Assembly (NCBI GenBank): GCA_026398695.1 | Contig: JAPLSJ010000132.1 | Span: 1 to 40,915 of the forward strand | Length of the DNA stretch: 40,915 nucleotides | Source of the DNA: Arenimonas sp. | GTDB lineage: Bacteria > Pseudomonadota > Gammaproteobacteria > Xanthomonadales > Xanthomonadaceae | Reading direction: 5' to 3' | Shown here: in pieces, positions 31,737 through 40,909 of the stretch | Position numbering within the stretch: position 1 is the stretch's first letter | How the letters are laid out: the number at the start of each line of letters is the position of its first letter | Position numbers and translations under genes: made by a program | The notes under the pieces: generated by a model | Database searches by the model: none | What the model was told of the DNA's origin: nothing | Seen by the model: the letters and a program-made list of their open reading frames with translations, nothing else

Positions 31737-32183
31737 ATGAGCCTGAAAGCCAAGCTGACCGAAGACATGAAGACCGCGATGAAGTCGGGCGAGAAGGATC
31801 GCCTGGGCGTCATCCGGCTGATCAATGCCGGCATCAAGCAGAAGGAAGTGGACGAGCGGATCGAGATGACCGACCCGCTGGTGCTGGCGGTGATCGAGAA
31901 GATGGTCAAGCAGCGCAAGGACTCGATCAGCCAGTACGACGCCGCCGGCCGCGACGACCTCGCGTCGATCGAGCGCTACGAGCTGGGCGTGCTGGAAACC
32001 TACCTGCCGGCCAAGCTGGACGAAGCCTCGGTGCAGGCCGCCATCGACGCCGCCAAGGCCGAGACCGGCGCCGTCGGCCCGGCCGACATCGGCAAGCTGA
32101 TGGCCGTGCTCAAGCCCCGCCTCGCCGGCCAGGCCGACATGGGCCTGGTCTCGCAGCTGGTAAAGAAAGCCCTCGCCGGCTGA
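31737..32183 (+). CDS. GatB/YqeY domain protein
   Basis: 148 residues. It starts MSLKAKLTEDMKTAMKSGEK and contains RLGVIRLINAGIKQKEVDER, ELGVLETYLPAKLDE, DIGKLMAVLKPRLAGQADM and a C-terminal VSQLVKKALAG. The family resembles the tail domain of GatB, which binds tRNA; bacterial YqeY is thought to help tRNA-dependent processes, but its reaction is not settled. ATG 31737 has GGAGAA upstream. Confidence 0.93.
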   Translation: MSLKAKLTEDMKTAMKSGEKDRLGVIRLINAGIKQKEVDERIEMTDPLVLAVIEKMVKQRKDSISQYDAAGRDDLASIERYELGVLETYLPAKLDEASVQAAIDAAKAETGAVGPADIGKLMAVLKPRLAGQADMGLVSQLVKKALAG

Positions 32184-32191
32184 CCCACCCC

Positions 32192-32270
32192 GTGAAAATG
32201 CACCAGGTACATTTTCACGCACCCCCGGCCCTGGCCCCGGCGCATGGGAAAATGTACCTGGTACATTTTC
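32192..32270. repeat. two GGTACATTTTC palindromes before dnaG
   Basis: Unit 1, 32192-32218: GTGAAAATGCACC, A, GGTACATTTTCAC (one mismatch). Unit 2, 32248-32270: GAAAATGTACC, T, GGTACATTTTC (perfect arms of 11 bp). The units are 29 bp apart in a GC-rich spacer and can also pair with each other. They are AT-rich islands between yqeY and dnaG. Confidence 0.8.
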
Positions 32271-32293
32271 ACGGCGTGGCATTCTAGGGGCTT

Positions 32294-34066
32294 ATGGCAC
32301 GCATTCCTGACGCCTTCATAGACGACCTGCTGGCCCGCACCGACATCGTCGAGGTGGTGGGTTCGCGCGTGCCGTTGAAGCGCCAGGGGCGCGAGTACTC
32401 GGCGCGCTGCCCGTTCCACGACGAGCGCTCGCCGTCGTTCACGGTGTCGCCGACCAAGCAGTTCTACCACTGCTTCGGCTGCGGCGCGCACGGCACCGCC
32501 ATCAGCTTCCTGATGAACTACGACCGGCTGGAGTTCCTGGACGCGGTCGAGGAGCTGGCCAAGCGCTGCGGGCTGGAAGTGCCGCGCGACACCCAGCAGC
32601 GCAACCAGAGCGGCGAGTCGCGCGAGCTGTACCAGGCGCTGGAAGCGTCGGAGAAATTCTTCATCCAGCAGCTGGCCGGCAGCACCAAGGCGCGCGACTA
32701 CCTGGACAAGCGCGGCGTGGACGCCGAAAACCGCGCGCGCTTCGGCATCGGCTATGCGCCCGACGGCTTCAACGCCCTCAAGGATGCGCTGGGCACCGAC
32801 GAGCGCCGGCTTTCGCTGCTCGACAAGACCGGCATGCTGTCCAAGAGCGACAGCGGGCGCGTGTACGACAAGTTCCGCGACCGCGTGATGTTCCCCATCC
32901 ACGACCGCCGCGGCCGCGTGATCGCCTTCGGCGGCCGCGTGCTGGACAAGGACGACGGCCCGAAATACCTCAACTCGCCCGAGACCGCGCTGTTCCACAA
33001 GGGCCGCGAACTCTACGGCCTGTGGCAGGTGAAGCAGGCGCACTCGAAGATCCCGCGTCTGGTGGTGGTCGAGGGCTACATGGACGTGGTGGCGCTGTTC
33101 CAGTTCGGCGTGAACACCGCGGTGGCCACGCTGGGCACAGCCACCACGCCCGACCATGCCGAGCTGCTGTTCCGGAATTCCGCCGACGTCTACTTCTGCT
33201 TCGACGGCGATCGCGCCGGCCGCGGCGCCGCGTGGAAGGCGCTCGAGTCGGTGCTGCCGCGCATGCGCGACGGCCGCCAGGCCTTCTTCCTGTTCCTGCC
33301 CGACGGCGAGGACCCGGACAGCATCGTGCGCAAGGAAGGCGCGGCCGGCTTCGACGCGCGGCTGGCGCAGGCGATGCCGCTGTCGGAGTTCTTCTACGGC
33401 GAGCTGTCCAAGGACGTGAACCTGGTGGGCATGGAGGGCAAGGCGCGCCTGGCCGAGCGCGCCAAGCCGATGCTGGCCGCGATTCCCGACGGCGCCTTCC
33501 GCGACCTGATGCAGCAACGGCTCACCGAACTCACCGGCGTGGGCCAGCGCGTCGCCGCCGCGCCGCCCGCGCAGGCCACGCCGTCGATGCGCGGCCGCAG
33601 CGGCACGCCGGCGCCGAAGCGAAGCCTGGTGAGGATGGCCATCACCCTGCTGGTCCAGAAGCCGTCGCTCGCCGCCGAAGTGGAAGCGCCCTATCTTTTC
33701 GCCGAACTCCAGCAGCCGGGCATCGGGCTGCTGACCGAGCTGATCCAGCTGGCCAGGTCCCGGCCCGACATCACCACCGGCGGCATCCTGGAGCACTTCG
33801 CCGAGGAGGAGAGCGGGCCGGCCCTCCAGAAGCTGGCGGTCGCGGAAATCCTGACCGATCCGAAGGTGTGGGCGAATGAATTCGTCGGCGCGGTGAAATC
33901 CCTCGACCTGGAAACGCTGCTTCAGCGCGAAACCGCCCTGAACCAGAAGCAGAAAGAGAGCGGCCTGGCGTCCCTGACCGACCAGGAGAAGGACGAACTG
34001 CGCGGGATCCAGCCCGCCATCCGCGCCCTCAGGCAAGAAATCTCCCGCCGCGGCACCGAAAGCTGA
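32294..34066 (+). CDS. dnaG: DNA primase
   Basis: 590 residues. It synthesises RNA primers at replication forks. N-terminal CHC2 zinc finger: Cys39 and His42 ([11 protein letters not shown]), Cys60 and Cys63 (CFGCGAHG). The TOPRIM catalytic domain has [26 protein letters not shown] and [13 protein letters not shown], with acidic metal ligands Glu, Asp and Asp. A C-terminal DnaB-binding helical domain follows. ATG 32294 has no well-placed SD (AGGGG only 3 nt away); CATTCT 8 nt before the ATG could make it leaderless. rpoD, the usual next gene, is not here; a perfect palindrome and ctaB follow instead. Confidence 0.97.
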   Translation: MARIPDAFIDDLLARTDIVEVVGSRVPLKRQGREYSARCPFHDERSPSFTVSPTKQFYHCFGCGAHGTAISFLMNYDRLEFLDAVEELAKRCGLEVPRDTQQRNQSGESRELYQALEASEKFFIQQLAGSTKARDYLDKRGVDAENRARFGIGYAPDGFNALKDALGTDERRLSLLDKTGMLSKSDSGRVYDKFRDRVMFPIHDRRGRVIAFGGRVLDKDDGPKYLNSPETALFHKGRELYGLWQVKQAHSKIPRLVVVEGYMDVVALFQFGVNTAVATLGTATTPDHAELLFRNSADVYFCFDGDRAGRGAAWKALESVLPRMRDGRQAFFLFLPDGEDPDSIVRKEGAAGFDARLAQAMPLSEFFYGELSKDVNLVGMEGKARLAERAKPMLAAIPDGAFRDLMQQRLTELTGVGQRVAAAPPAQATPSMRGRSGTPAPKRSLVRMAITLLVQKPSLAAEVEAPYLFAELQQPGIGLLTELIQLARSRPDITTGGILEHFAEEESGPALQKLAVAEILTDPKVWANEFVGAVKSLDLETLLQRETALNQKQKESGLASLTDQEKDELRGIQPAIRALRQEISRRGTES

Positions 34067-34070
34067 AGAA

Positions 34071-34112
34071 CGGGGTCAGGTTCACTTCCTGCAGGAAGTG
34101 AACCTGACCCCG
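34071..34112. repeat. perfect 42-bp palindrome, GTCAGGTTCACT family
   Basis: 34071-34091 (CGGGGTCAGGTTCACTTCCT then G) is the exact reverse complement of 34092-34112, with no spacer. It starts 4 bp after the dnaG stop and ends 14 bp before the ctaB stop. The core is shared with 4460-4514. It could form a cruciform or a strong bidirectional terminator hairpin. Confidence 0.9.
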
Positions 34113-34126
34113 GTCCTGCGCCGTTC

Positions 34127-34841
34127 CTAGGCGGGGACGAACTCGAGGGCGGCGGCGAGGTCGGCGGCGGGTGGCAGCAGCCAGTGGTCGGCCAGCAGGA
34201 AGGCGAACAGCGCCATCAGGTAGACGATGGAGTAGTTGAAGACCTTCATCGCGTACAGCTCGTTGGGCGGGTTGAGCAGCTTGATGGCGTAGTAGAGGAA
34301 CACGCCGCCCAGCACCAGGGCGCCGGCCGGCCAGCCCGAAGAAGGAAACCCCCGCCGGCCAACCCTTCACCGCCGCCCAGCCCAGCAGCGGCGGCGCCGC
34401 GCCGGCCAGGCCGCCGATGACGATGTTCTGCGGCGTGGCGCGCTTGAGCCAGCCGGTGTAGATGATGGCGTAGCCAATCAGCGAAGCGAACGTGAGCGCC
34501 GCGGTGAAGGCATTCACGCGCCACGCCAGCAGGCCCATCGACAGCGCGCCCAGCACCAGCGCGAACACCAGCACCTGCACCGGCCGCAGCGAGCCCGTGG
34601 CCAGCGGCCGGTGCTGCGTGCGCGCCATCAGCACGTCGATGCGCTGGTCGAGCAGGTGGTTGATGGCCGCCGCCGACGCCGCCGCCAGCCAGATGCCGAT
34701 CGCGCCCAGCACGATCCGCTCCCACGGCCACGCGTCGCCGGGACGAATGGCCAGGAACATGCCGATGATCGCGGTGAACACGATCAGGGCCACCACGCGC
34801 GGCTTGGTCAGCTCCCAATAGGCGGCGAAGGGCACCTTCAT
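34127..34841 (-). pseudogene. ctaB: heme O synthase (CtaB/CyoE) with internal deletion and frameshift
   Basis: Protoheme IX farnesyltransferase makes heme O, the precursor of heme A. The first 160 or so codons from ATG 34841 are normal: [20 protein letters not shown], the prenyl-diphosphate Asp motif in [10 protein letters not shown], and [33 protein letters not shown]. Then the frame is lost near 34320-34345. The true C-terminus ([37 protein letters not shown]) continues in another frame to TAG 34129-34127. Together they give about 236 codons against roughly 297 in relatives. About 60 are missing, including the conserved cytoplasmic loop (WTPPHFWALA through MLPV in relatives). TGGCCGGC occurs on both sides of the junction. 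It is either a real deletion or a misassembly. Its start overlaps the ctaA stop. Confidence 0.82.
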
Positions 34842-35983
34842 TCCGGCGCCCGCAGGCGGACCAGCAGGCCGACCAGGGTGAACAGCAGCAGCGCCGCACC
34901 GGCGTTGTGCGCCGTGGCCACCCACAGCGGCAGGCCCAGCACGACGTTGCTGATGCCCAGCGCCACCTGCGCGGTGAGCAGCACCAGCAGCACGCTGCCC
35001 CAGAACACCAGGCCCGGCGTGCGCAGCATGCGGATGCCGACCACCACAAGGTGGCCCACCACCAGGATCGCCAGCATGCGGTGGCTCATCTGGATGGCCG
35101 CGCGCGCGGGGCCGTCCAGCACGCCACCTTCATAGTCCACGCCGATGCCGCGCCACAGCACGAAGGCCTCGCGGTAATCCTGCTGCGGCCACCACTGGCC
35201 CAGGCAGGTCGGGAAATCGGTGCCGCAGGCGAGTGCCGCGTAGTTGGCGCTGGTCCAGCCGCCCAGCGCGATCTGCGCCAGCAGCAGGCCCATGCCGATC
35301 CACAGCAGGCGGCGCAGGCGCGGCGCTTCGGCCTGCACCAGCGCACTGCCGGGCGTGGTGCGCCAGGCCAGCCAGGTGAGCAGCGACAGCGTCAGCAGTC
35401 CGCCCATCAGGTGCGACATCACGATGATGGGCTTCACCAGCCAGATCACCGTCCACATGCCCAGCATGGCCTGGAAGACGATCACCATCAGCGCGAAGGT
35501 GGCCAGGCGCGCCGAATCGGCGTTCGACCAGCGCAGCGCCTGCACCAGCAGGATCAGTTCGGCCACCACCACCAGCCCCACGGACAGGGTGTGGTTGGCC
35601 GCCATTCCCACGCCCATGTAGATCGGGATGGACAGCGCCACCAGCCCCGAGGCCACCAGCACGCTGGCCACGCCCAGGGAACGCTTGCGCGCCGCCAGCA
35701 GCGCCAGGGCCAGCACCAGCAGGCCCAGTATCGCGGCGAGGTGCCGGTGGAACTGCTCGCGCCAGGCCTTGCCCACTTCCACCATGCGCTCGAAGGAGGC
35801 GTTGGCGGCGGTGATCTCGTGGTCCTGGTTGGGCCAGGTGGCCTTGCCGTAGCAGGTGGGCCAGTCCGGGCAGCTCAGGCCGGCGTTGGACAGGCGGACG
35901 AAGCCGCCGAACACGATCACGCACAGGGTCAACAGTACGGCGGCCCAGGCGAGGCGATGGTAATGACGGGAGGGACTGCTCAT
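34838..35983 (-). CDS. ctaA: heme A synthase (CtaA/COX15)
   Basis: 381 residues with about eight membrane segments. It oxidises heme O to heme A for the aa3 oxidase. Landmarks: [40 protein letters not shown] (heme-ligand His), AFQAMLG-like [49 protein letters not shown] and [20 protein letters not shown]. The internal two-fold repeat is evident. The stop overlaps the start of the damaged ctaB. Confidence 0.94.
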   Translation of the reverse strand: MSSPSRHYHRLAWAAVLLTLCVIVFGGFVRLSNAGLSCPDWPTCYGKATWPNQDHEITAANASFERMVEVGKAWREQFHRHLAAILGLLVLALALLAARKRSLGVASVLVASGLVALSIPIYMGVGMAANHTLSVGLVVVAELILLVQALRWSNADSARLATFALMVIVFQAMLGMWTVIWLVKPIIVMSHLMGGLLTLSLLTWLAWRTTPGSALVQAEAPRLRRLLWIGMGLLLAQIALGGWTSANYAALACGTDFPTCLGQWWPQQDYREAFVLWRGIGVDYEGGVLDGPARAAIQMSHRMLAILVVGHLVVVGIRMLRTPGLVFWGSVLLVLLTAQVALGISNVVLGLPLWVATAHNAGAALLLFTLVGLLVRLRAPE

Positions 35984-35990
35984 GCGGGGC

Positions 35991-36542
35991 CTACTTCAAC
36001 ACACGTCCGAGGTCCTTGCGCAGGCCCGAGGGATTGAAGCCCGCGGGGTAGCGCAAGACGAGGTAACCATTGGGGTCGGCCAGGTAGACCGGCAGCGCGT
36101 CGGCGCGCGCCACGTCGGGCAGCAGCGCCTGCAGGCCGGGGCTGGGCTGCATGGCCACCAGGCCGCCGAACTCCGGCGCGCCGGCGGGCAGTTCGCCGAA
36201 CCACAGCACCTTGAGCTTGTCGGCGTGGCGGCCTTCGGACACCCACACGCGCTGCAGGGCATCGAGCATCTGCAGGCAGGGCGCGCCGCAGTCGGCCGGC
36301 GGCGCCACGATCACGTGCCAGTGCCGCGACGTGGGCTGCCACTGCCACGGCGTGCCGTCGGCGCGTTGCAGCGCCACCGGGCGCAGGTCCGGGTACGGGC
36401 TGAGCATCTCGCCGACGTTGCGCGTCTGCGTGGGCTTCCAGCCGCTGAAGAACAGCGTGGCGGCGACGCCGAAGCTGCCCAGGAACATGGCCGCGACCAC
36501 GAACAGGACGATGCGGGAGCGGGTCTGGTTGGGCGGAGTCAT
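35991..36542 (-). CDS. membrane-anchored, possibly thioredoxin-fold protein of the cox cluster
   Basis: 183 residues. It has one N-terminal membrane segment (IVLFVVAAMFLGSFGVAATLFF) followed by a periplasmic domain with CGAPC (in PPADCGAPCLQMLDALQRV) and the C-terminal phrase LPVYLADPNGYLVLRYP, reminiscent of SCO/thioredoxin-like proteins. Such genes in xanthomonad cox clusters are usually annotated hypothetical. A role in copper or thiol handling during oxidase assembly is inference from context. It overlaps the SURF1 stop (ATGA) and lies 7 bp before ctaA. Confidence 0.82.
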   Translation of the reverse strand: MTPPNQTRSRIVLFVVAAMFLGSFGVAATLFFSGWKPTQTRNVGEMLSPYPDLRPVALQRADGTPWQWQPTSRHWHVIVAPPADCGAPCLQMLDALQRVWVSEGRHADKLKVLWFGELPAGAPEFGGLVAMQPSPGLQALLPDVARADALPVYLADPNGYLVLRYPAGFNPSGLRKDLGRVLK

Positions 36543-37246
36543 GGGCGCCTGCGAAGGTTGAGTACGACGATGATGACGAAGGTGGCGATCGCCAGCCCGA
36601 ACCACTGGATGGCGTAACCGCGATGTTTTTCCGGCGGCAGCGTGTTGGCCAGCAGCTCCAGGTCGCGCTCGTGGCCGATCGGCAGCGCCGGGTCCAGGCG
36701 CAGCACGCGGGCCGCCAGCGGCGCGTCGAGCTTCCAGGCGGCCGACACCGCGCCGGTTTCCAGGCGCGTCGCCAGCCAGCCCTGGCCGTCGCGCTGCTCC
36801 ACCAGGCCCGGGCCCATGGGCAAGCCCACGGACGGCGGCGGCACCAGCAGCCCCGACAGTTCGAACTCGCCCACCGGGCAGCTTGCGCCGGGCAGCGCAC
36901 GGTTCGGCGCCAAAGGCAGCCAGCCCATGTCCACCAGCAGCGCCTGCCCCGCCTCGGGCTGGAAACCGCAGTAAAGCCGCATGCCCACCAACGGGCCACG
37001 GCGCTGATTATCCAGCAGCAGGCGCGGTGTCGGCATGAAGAAACCGTGGCCAGTCACCCTGGCCGGAGCGGCGCTGGCCGCGCGAGATGCCGCCGCCAGC
37101 GGGCCGGCCGGGGCCGCCAGCGCGGCGGCGGCTTCGGCCAGCTGCAGGCGCTTGCTGTCCTCGCGACCGAGCTGCCAGCGACCCAGCGCCGAAAACGCCA
37201 GCACCACGCACAGGCCGAGAACGCTCAGTATCCACCGGCGATTCAC
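36539..37246 (-). CDS. SURF1 family cytochrome oxidase assembly protein
   Basis: 235 residues with N- and C-terminal membrane helices, as in SURF1/Shy1. N-terminus: MNRRWILSVLGLCVVLAFSALGRWQLGR. Conserved phrases: VTGHGFFMPTPRLLLDNQ, GQALLVDMGWLP, and the tail HRGYAIQWFGLAIATFVIIVV. SURF1 assists heme A insertion into subunit I. I chose GTG 37246 because it places the first helix correctly. A 57-bp divergent gap separates it from the DUF2909 gene. Confidence 0.9.
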   Translation of the reverse strand: MNRRWILSVLGLCVVLAFSALGRWQLGREDSKRLQLAEAAAALAAPAGPLAAASRAASAAPARVTGHGFFMPTPRLLLDNQRRGPLVGMRLYCGFQPEAGQALLVDMGWLPLAPNRALPGASCPVGEFELSGLLVPPPSVGLPMGPGLVEQRDGQGWLATRLETGAVSAAWKLDAPLAARVLRLDPALPIGHERDLELLANTLPPEKHRGYAIQWFGLAIATFVIIVVLNLRRRP

Positions 37247-37303
37247 GTCAGGCGCCCCCGGCGGGCGGATAATGCGCCCATCCCAAGAACGCGGACCCTC
37301 GTC

Positions 37304-37510
37304 GTGCAGAAGCTGCTCATCATCGCTTTCCTGATCCTGATCCTCTGGAACCTCGGCGCCGGCCTGTATTACATGATGGTGGACAAGGGCAAGACCGACC
37401 GCACCGTGAAGTCGCTGACCTGGCGCATCGGGCTGTCGATCGCCCTGATCCTGCTGGTGGTGGCCGGCATCGCCAGCGGCATCATCAAGCCGCACGGCGT
37501 GGGCGGCTGA
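37304..37510 (+). CDS. DUF2909 twin-transmembrane protein
   Basis: 68 residues with two membrane helices (LLIIAFLILILWNLGAGLYY and IGLSIALILLVVAGIASGII) joined by a basic loop, MVDKGKTDRTVKSLTWR. It is a small protein common between SURF1 and ctaE in proteobacterial cox clusters; its role in oxidase assembly is assumed from context. The start is GTG 37304. GATAAT at 37268-37273 may be its -10. Confidence 0.85.
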   Translation: MQKLLIIAFLILILWNLGAGLYYMMVDKGKTDRTVKSLTWRIGLSIALILLVVAGIASGIIKPHGVGG

Positions 37511-37520
37511 CCAAAACGCT

Positions 37521-37585
37521 TGTGGGAGGGACTTCGGCCCCGATGGCCTTTGGCGAAAGGCATCGGGACTGAAGTCCCTCCCACA
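37521..37585. repeat. REP-like 65-bp hairpin, TGTGGGAGGGACTTC family
   Basis: TGTGGGAGGGACTTC (37521-37535) pairs exactly with GAAGTCCCTCCCACA (37571-37585). Inner parts CCCCGATG and CATCGGGA pair with small mismatches around a GGCCTTTGGCGAAAGGC tip. It lies between convergent genes. Shorter relatives lie at 12139 and 25325. Such elements resemble extragenic palindromes frequent in Pseudomonas and Xanthomonas and probably end transcription on both sides. Confidence 0.85.
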
Positions 37586-37619
37586 TTGGCCCGTCCGGAA
37601 CGGACGAGCGGGTCTGGTT

Positions 37620-38495
37620 TCAGATCACGTACACGAACAGGAACAGGCCCAGCCAGACCACGTCCACGAAGTGCCAGTACCAGGCCACGGCCTCGAAGCC
37701 GAAGTGGTGGTCCTTGCTGAAGTGGCCCTTCAGGCAGCGCAGCCAGATGATGGCCAGCATCAGCGTGCCCAGGAACACGTGCATGCCGTGGAAGCCGGTG
37801 AGCATGAAGAAGGTGGAGCCGTAGATGCCCGAGGCCAGCGTGAGGTTGATGTCGTAGGCGTGGATGTACTCCACGGCCTGGTAGTACAGGAACACGCTGC
37901 CGAGCAGCACCGTGGCGCCCAGCCACACCAGCAACGACTTGCGGTGACCCGCCTTGAGCGCATGGTGGGCGATGGTGATGGTGATGCCCGAGCTCAGCAG
38001 GATCAGGGTGTTGAGCAGCGGCAGCCCCCACGCCGGAATGGTCTGGAAGGCGCCACCGAGGCCGGCCGGGCCGTTGGTCGGCCAGCCGGCAACGAAACCG
38101 TCCCACAGGAACTGGTTGGTCAGCGCACCGTCACCCTCGCCCGACAGCCACGGCAGCGCGAACATGCGGGCATAGAACAGGGCGCCGAAGAAGGCCGCGA
38201 AGAACATCACTTCCGAGAAGATGAACCACATCATTCCCATGCGGAACGAGGCGTCGACCTTTTCGTTGTAATTGCCGGCGATGGACTCGGAGATGACGTT
38301 GCCGAACCAGGCGAACAGCACGGCAAGGGTCGCCATGAAGCCGAGGAAGAACACCGGCTGGCCCCAGGCATGGCCGTTGAGCCAGTTCGCCACGCCGATC
38401 ATCGTGATGAACAGGGTGATGGACCCGGCGAAGGGCCACGGGCTGTGGTGCGGGACGTAATAGACGCTCGGATCGTCGTGGGTGGTCTGTGCCAT
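37620..38495 (-). CDS. ctaE: cytochrome c oxidase subunit III
   Basis: 291 residues with seven membrane segments. Landmarks: VYYVPHHSPWPFAGSI, MGMMWFIFSEVMFFAAFFGAL (conserved Glu), TLILLSSGITITIAHHAL, LTGFHGMHVFLGTLML and the C-terminal VAWYWHFVDVVWLGLFLFVYV. It is a structural core subunit of the aa3 oxidase. ATG 38495 (MAQTTHDDPSVYY). Confidence 0.97.
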   Translation of the reverse strand: MAQTTHDDPSVYYVPHHSPWPFAGSITLFITMIGVANWLNGHAWGQPVFFLGFMATLAVLFAWFGNVISESIAGNYNEKVDASFRMGMMWFIFSEVMFFAAFFGALFYARMFALPWLSGEGDGALTNQFLWDGFVAGWPTNGPAGLGGAFQTIPAWGLPLLNTLILLSSGITITIAHHALKAGHRKSLLVWLGATVLLGSVFLYYQAVEYIHAYDINLTLASGIYGSTFFMLTGFHGMHVFLGTLMLAIIWLRCLKGHFSKDHHFGFEAVAWYWHFVDVVWLGLFLFVYVI

Positions 38496-38527
38496 GGGGT
38501 TCCCCGGTATTCCTGTAAGGCCTGCGG

Positions 38528-39112
38528 TCAGGGCGCGGTGCGGGCGGTGGACGGCGTTGCCGCCGTGGCCACCAATCGCGCCGTGGCCGATTCGTTGCTG
38601 AAGAAGGTATACGAAAGCGTGATGGTGTTGATGTGTTCCGGCAAGTCCGGATCCACGATGAAGCGCACCGGCATCAGGCGTTCCTCGCCGGCGCCGAGCA
38701 GCTGCTCGGTGAAGCAGAAGCACTCGGTCTTGTTGAAGAACGTGGACGCCGTGGACGGCGCCACCGACGGCGCGGCGTTGCCGACGATGGCGTGGTCGGA
38801 CGTGTTGCGCGCGAGGTAGTTGGCCTCGTACTGCTTGCCCGGGTGCACCTGCATGGTCAGCTGCTGGGGCTTGAAGGCCCAGGGCAGCTTCGAGTTGACG
38901 GTGGCGTCGAACTGCACGGTGATCGTGCGGTCCTTCTGCTCGACCATGCCCGCCACCTGCTGCTCGCCCGCCGGGCCGGTTTCGAGCTTGATGCCGAAGA
39001 CCTTCTCGCAGGCGATGTAATACAGCGGCACCAGGGCGAAGGTGCCGACGAAGAACAGCGCCGACACGGCCGCGATGGTGCGCAGGCTGGACTTGACCGA
39101 CGGCTGGCTCAT
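38528..39112 (-). CDS. ctaG: cytochrome c oxidase assembly protein CtaG/Cox11
   Basis: 194 residues. An N-terminal membrane helix ([21 protein letters not shown]) and a periplasmic copper-binding domain with CFCF (131-134, in [13 protein letters not shown]) and [12 protein letters not shown]. It delivers copper to the CuB centre of subunit I. ATG 39112 overlaps the stop of the 41-residue membrane peptide (ATGA). Confidence 0.96.
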   Translation of the reverse strand: MSQPSVKSSLRTIAAVSALFFVGTFALVPLYYIACEKVFGIKLETGPAGEQQVAGMVEQKDRTITVQFDATVNSKLPWAFKPQQLTMQVHPGKQYEANYLARNTSDHAIVGNAAPSVAPSTASTFFNKTECFCFTEQLLGAGEERLMPVRFIVDPDLPEHINTITLSYTFFSNESATARLVATAATPSTARTAP

Positions 39113-39234
39113 GGCAGCATCACCGACAGCAGGAATGCCGCGTAGATGCCGACCGCGACGATGCCCACCGCCCACGCCGTGCGGCGGACGCCGCGGCGAT
39201 TGTCGGGGACAGGCTTTTCAGTGGGCTGGGTCAT
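39109..39234 (-). CDS. 41-residue single-span membrane peptide of the cox operon
   Basis: Short gene between ctaD and ctaG. Starts [20 protein letters not shown], followed by one hydrophobic segment ([20 protein letters not shown]). Its stop overlaps the ctaG start and its ATG is 37 bp after ctaD, so it is translated in the operon. Tiny cox-operon membrane proteins of this sort are common between ctaD and ctaG in proteobacteria and are often unannotated; the function is presumed oxidase assembly. Confidence 0.8.
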   Translation of the reverse strand: MTQPTEKPVPDNRRGVRRTAWAVGIVAVGIYAAFLLSVMLP

Positions 39235-39271
39235 GTCGGGTTCGCGGCGCCCCGGGGGGCGCCACGGGTCC

Positions 39272-40909
39272 TCAGTGGGTGATGTCGCCGTGGGCCAGGT
39301 CGCCGTCGCGGATCACCGGCGGGTGGGTGAAGGTGTGGTGCGGGGCCGGCGAAGGCACCGTCCACTCCAGGCCCTTGGCGCTTTCCCACGAACGGGCTTC
39401 GGCCTTGACGCCGCCGTGCGCGCACTTCCAGACGATGTAGGCGAACAGCAGCTGGCTGATGCCGAAGCCGAAGCCGCCGATGGTGGACCACTGGTTGAAG
39501 TCGGCGAAGGCCACGTTGTAGTCGGGCACGCGGCGCTGCATGCCGGCCAGGCCCAGGAAGTGCTGCGGGAAGAACAGCAGGTTCACGAAGATCGTGGACA
39601 GCCAGAAGTGCCACTTGCCCAGCGTCTCGTTGTACATGTGGCCGGTCCACTTGGGCAGCCAGTAGTACACGCCGGCCATGATGCCGAACACGGCGCCGGG
39701 GACCAGCACGTAGTGGAAGTGCGCCACCACGAAGTAGGTGTCGTGGTACTGGAAGTCGGCCGGCACGATGGCCAGCATCAGGCCCGAGAAGCCGCCGATG
39801 GTGAACATGATGACGAAGCCGAGCGCGAACAGCATGGGCGTCTCGAAGGTCATCGAGCCGCGCCACATGGTGGTCACCCAGTTGAACACCTTCACGCCGG
39901 TGGGGATGGCGATGAGCATCGTGGCGTACATGAAGTACAGCTCGCCGCCCAGCGGCATGCCCACGGTGAACATGTGGTGGGCCCACACGATGAAGGACAG
40001 GAAGGCGATGGACGCGGTGGCGTACACCATGGCCTGGTAGCCGAACAGCGGCTTGCGGGCGAAGGTCGGGATGATTTCCGACACGATGCCGAACGCCGGC
40101 AGGATCATGATGTAGACCTCGGGGTGCCCGAAGAACCAGAAGATGTGCTGGTACATCACCGGGTCACCGCCGCCGGCGGCGTTGAAGAAGCTGGTGGCGA
40201 AGAACTTGTCGGTGAGCAGCATCGTCACCGCGCCCGCCAGCACCGGCATCACCGCGATCAGCAGGAAGGCGGTGATCAGCCAGGTCCACACGAACACCGG
40301 CATCTTCAGCAGGTCCACGCCCGGGGCGCGCATGTTGAGGATGGTGGCGATGATGTTGATGGCGCCCATGATCGAGCTGATGCCCATCAGGTGGATGGCG
40401 AAGATGGTGAACGCCGTGCTGGAGCCGCCCTGCAGCGACAGCGGCGGGTACAGCGTCCAGCCACCGGCCGGGGCGCCGCCGCCAATGCCGAAGAAGTACA
40501 GGATCAGCGGCATCAGCAGCAGGGTGAAGGCGAACGGCATGATCCAGAAGGACCAGTTGTTCATGCGCGGCAGCGCCATGTCGGGCGCGCCGATCATCAG
40601 CGGGATCATCCAGTTGGCCAGGCCCACGAACGCGGGCATGACGGCGCCGAAGATCATCACCAGCGCATGCATGGTGGTCATCTGGTTGAAGAACTCGGGC
40701 TCGACCAGCTGCAGGCCGGGCTGGAAGAGTTCAGCGCGGATGACGAGCGCCATCGAGCCGCCGATGAAGAACATCACCAGCGAGAACACCAGGTAAAGGG
40801 TGCCGATGTCCTTGTGGTTGGTCGAGTAGAACCAACGCTGGAAGAAACCCTGCTTGTGCTCGCCGTGGTTGTCGTCGGCGTGGACAGCGTCGTGGTTAGC
40901 CATGGTCAT
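39272..40909 (-). CDS. ctaD: cytochrome c oxidase subunit I, aa3 type
   Basis: 545 residues with twelve membrane segments. It holds the low-spin heme a and the heme a3-CuB centre. Motifs: [33 protein letters not shown] (heme His), [15 protein letters not shown] (D-channel Asp and Asn), [18 protein letters not shown] (CuB His, Tyr and the A1-type Glu), WAHHMFTVG and [15 protein letters not shown] (CuB/heme His). Residues place it in the A1 heme-copper oxidase class. Starts at ATG 40909 (MTMANHD) or 40903; the window ends 6 bp further on, so subunit II is not visible. Confidence 0.97.
   Translation of the reverse strand: MTMANHDAVHADDNHGEHKQGFFQRWFYSTNHKDIGTLYLVFSLVMFFIGGSMALVIRAELFQPGLQLVEPEFFNQMTTMHALVMIFGAVMPAFVGLANWMIPLMIGAPDMALPRMNNWSFWIMPFAFTLLLMPLILYFFGIGGGAPAGGWTLYPPLSLQGGSSTAFTIFAIHLMGISSIMGAINIIATILNMRAPGVDLLKMPVFVWTWLITAFLLIAVMPVLAGAVTMLLTDKFFATSFFNAAGGGDPVMYQHIFWFFGHPEVYIMILPAFGIVSEIIPTFARKPLFGYQAMVYATASIAFLSFIVWAHHMFTVGMPLGGELYFMYATMLIAIPTGVKVFNWVTTMWRGSMTFETPMLFALGFVIMFTIGGFSGLMLAIVPADFQYHDTYFVVAHFHYVLVPGAVFGIMAGVYYWLPKWTGHMYNETLGKWHFWLSTIFVNLLFFPQHFLGLAGMQRRVPDYNVAFADFNQWSTIGGFGFGISQLLFAYIVWKCAHGGVKAEARSWESAKGLEWTVPSPAPHHTFTHPPVIRDGDLAHGDITH

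Noticed and set aside
32173-32290. Riboswitch before dnaG
   Set aside because: Only the palindromes are evident; no known riboswitch core could be matched, so it is listed as a repeat.
34029-34925. A 298-codon ctaB frame ending in an Arg/Pro-rich tail
   Set aside because: After about residue 170 the translation is nonsense ([11 protein letters not shown]) running into the dnaG terminus; the genuine CtaB C-terminus is in another frame, so I treated it as a damaged gene.
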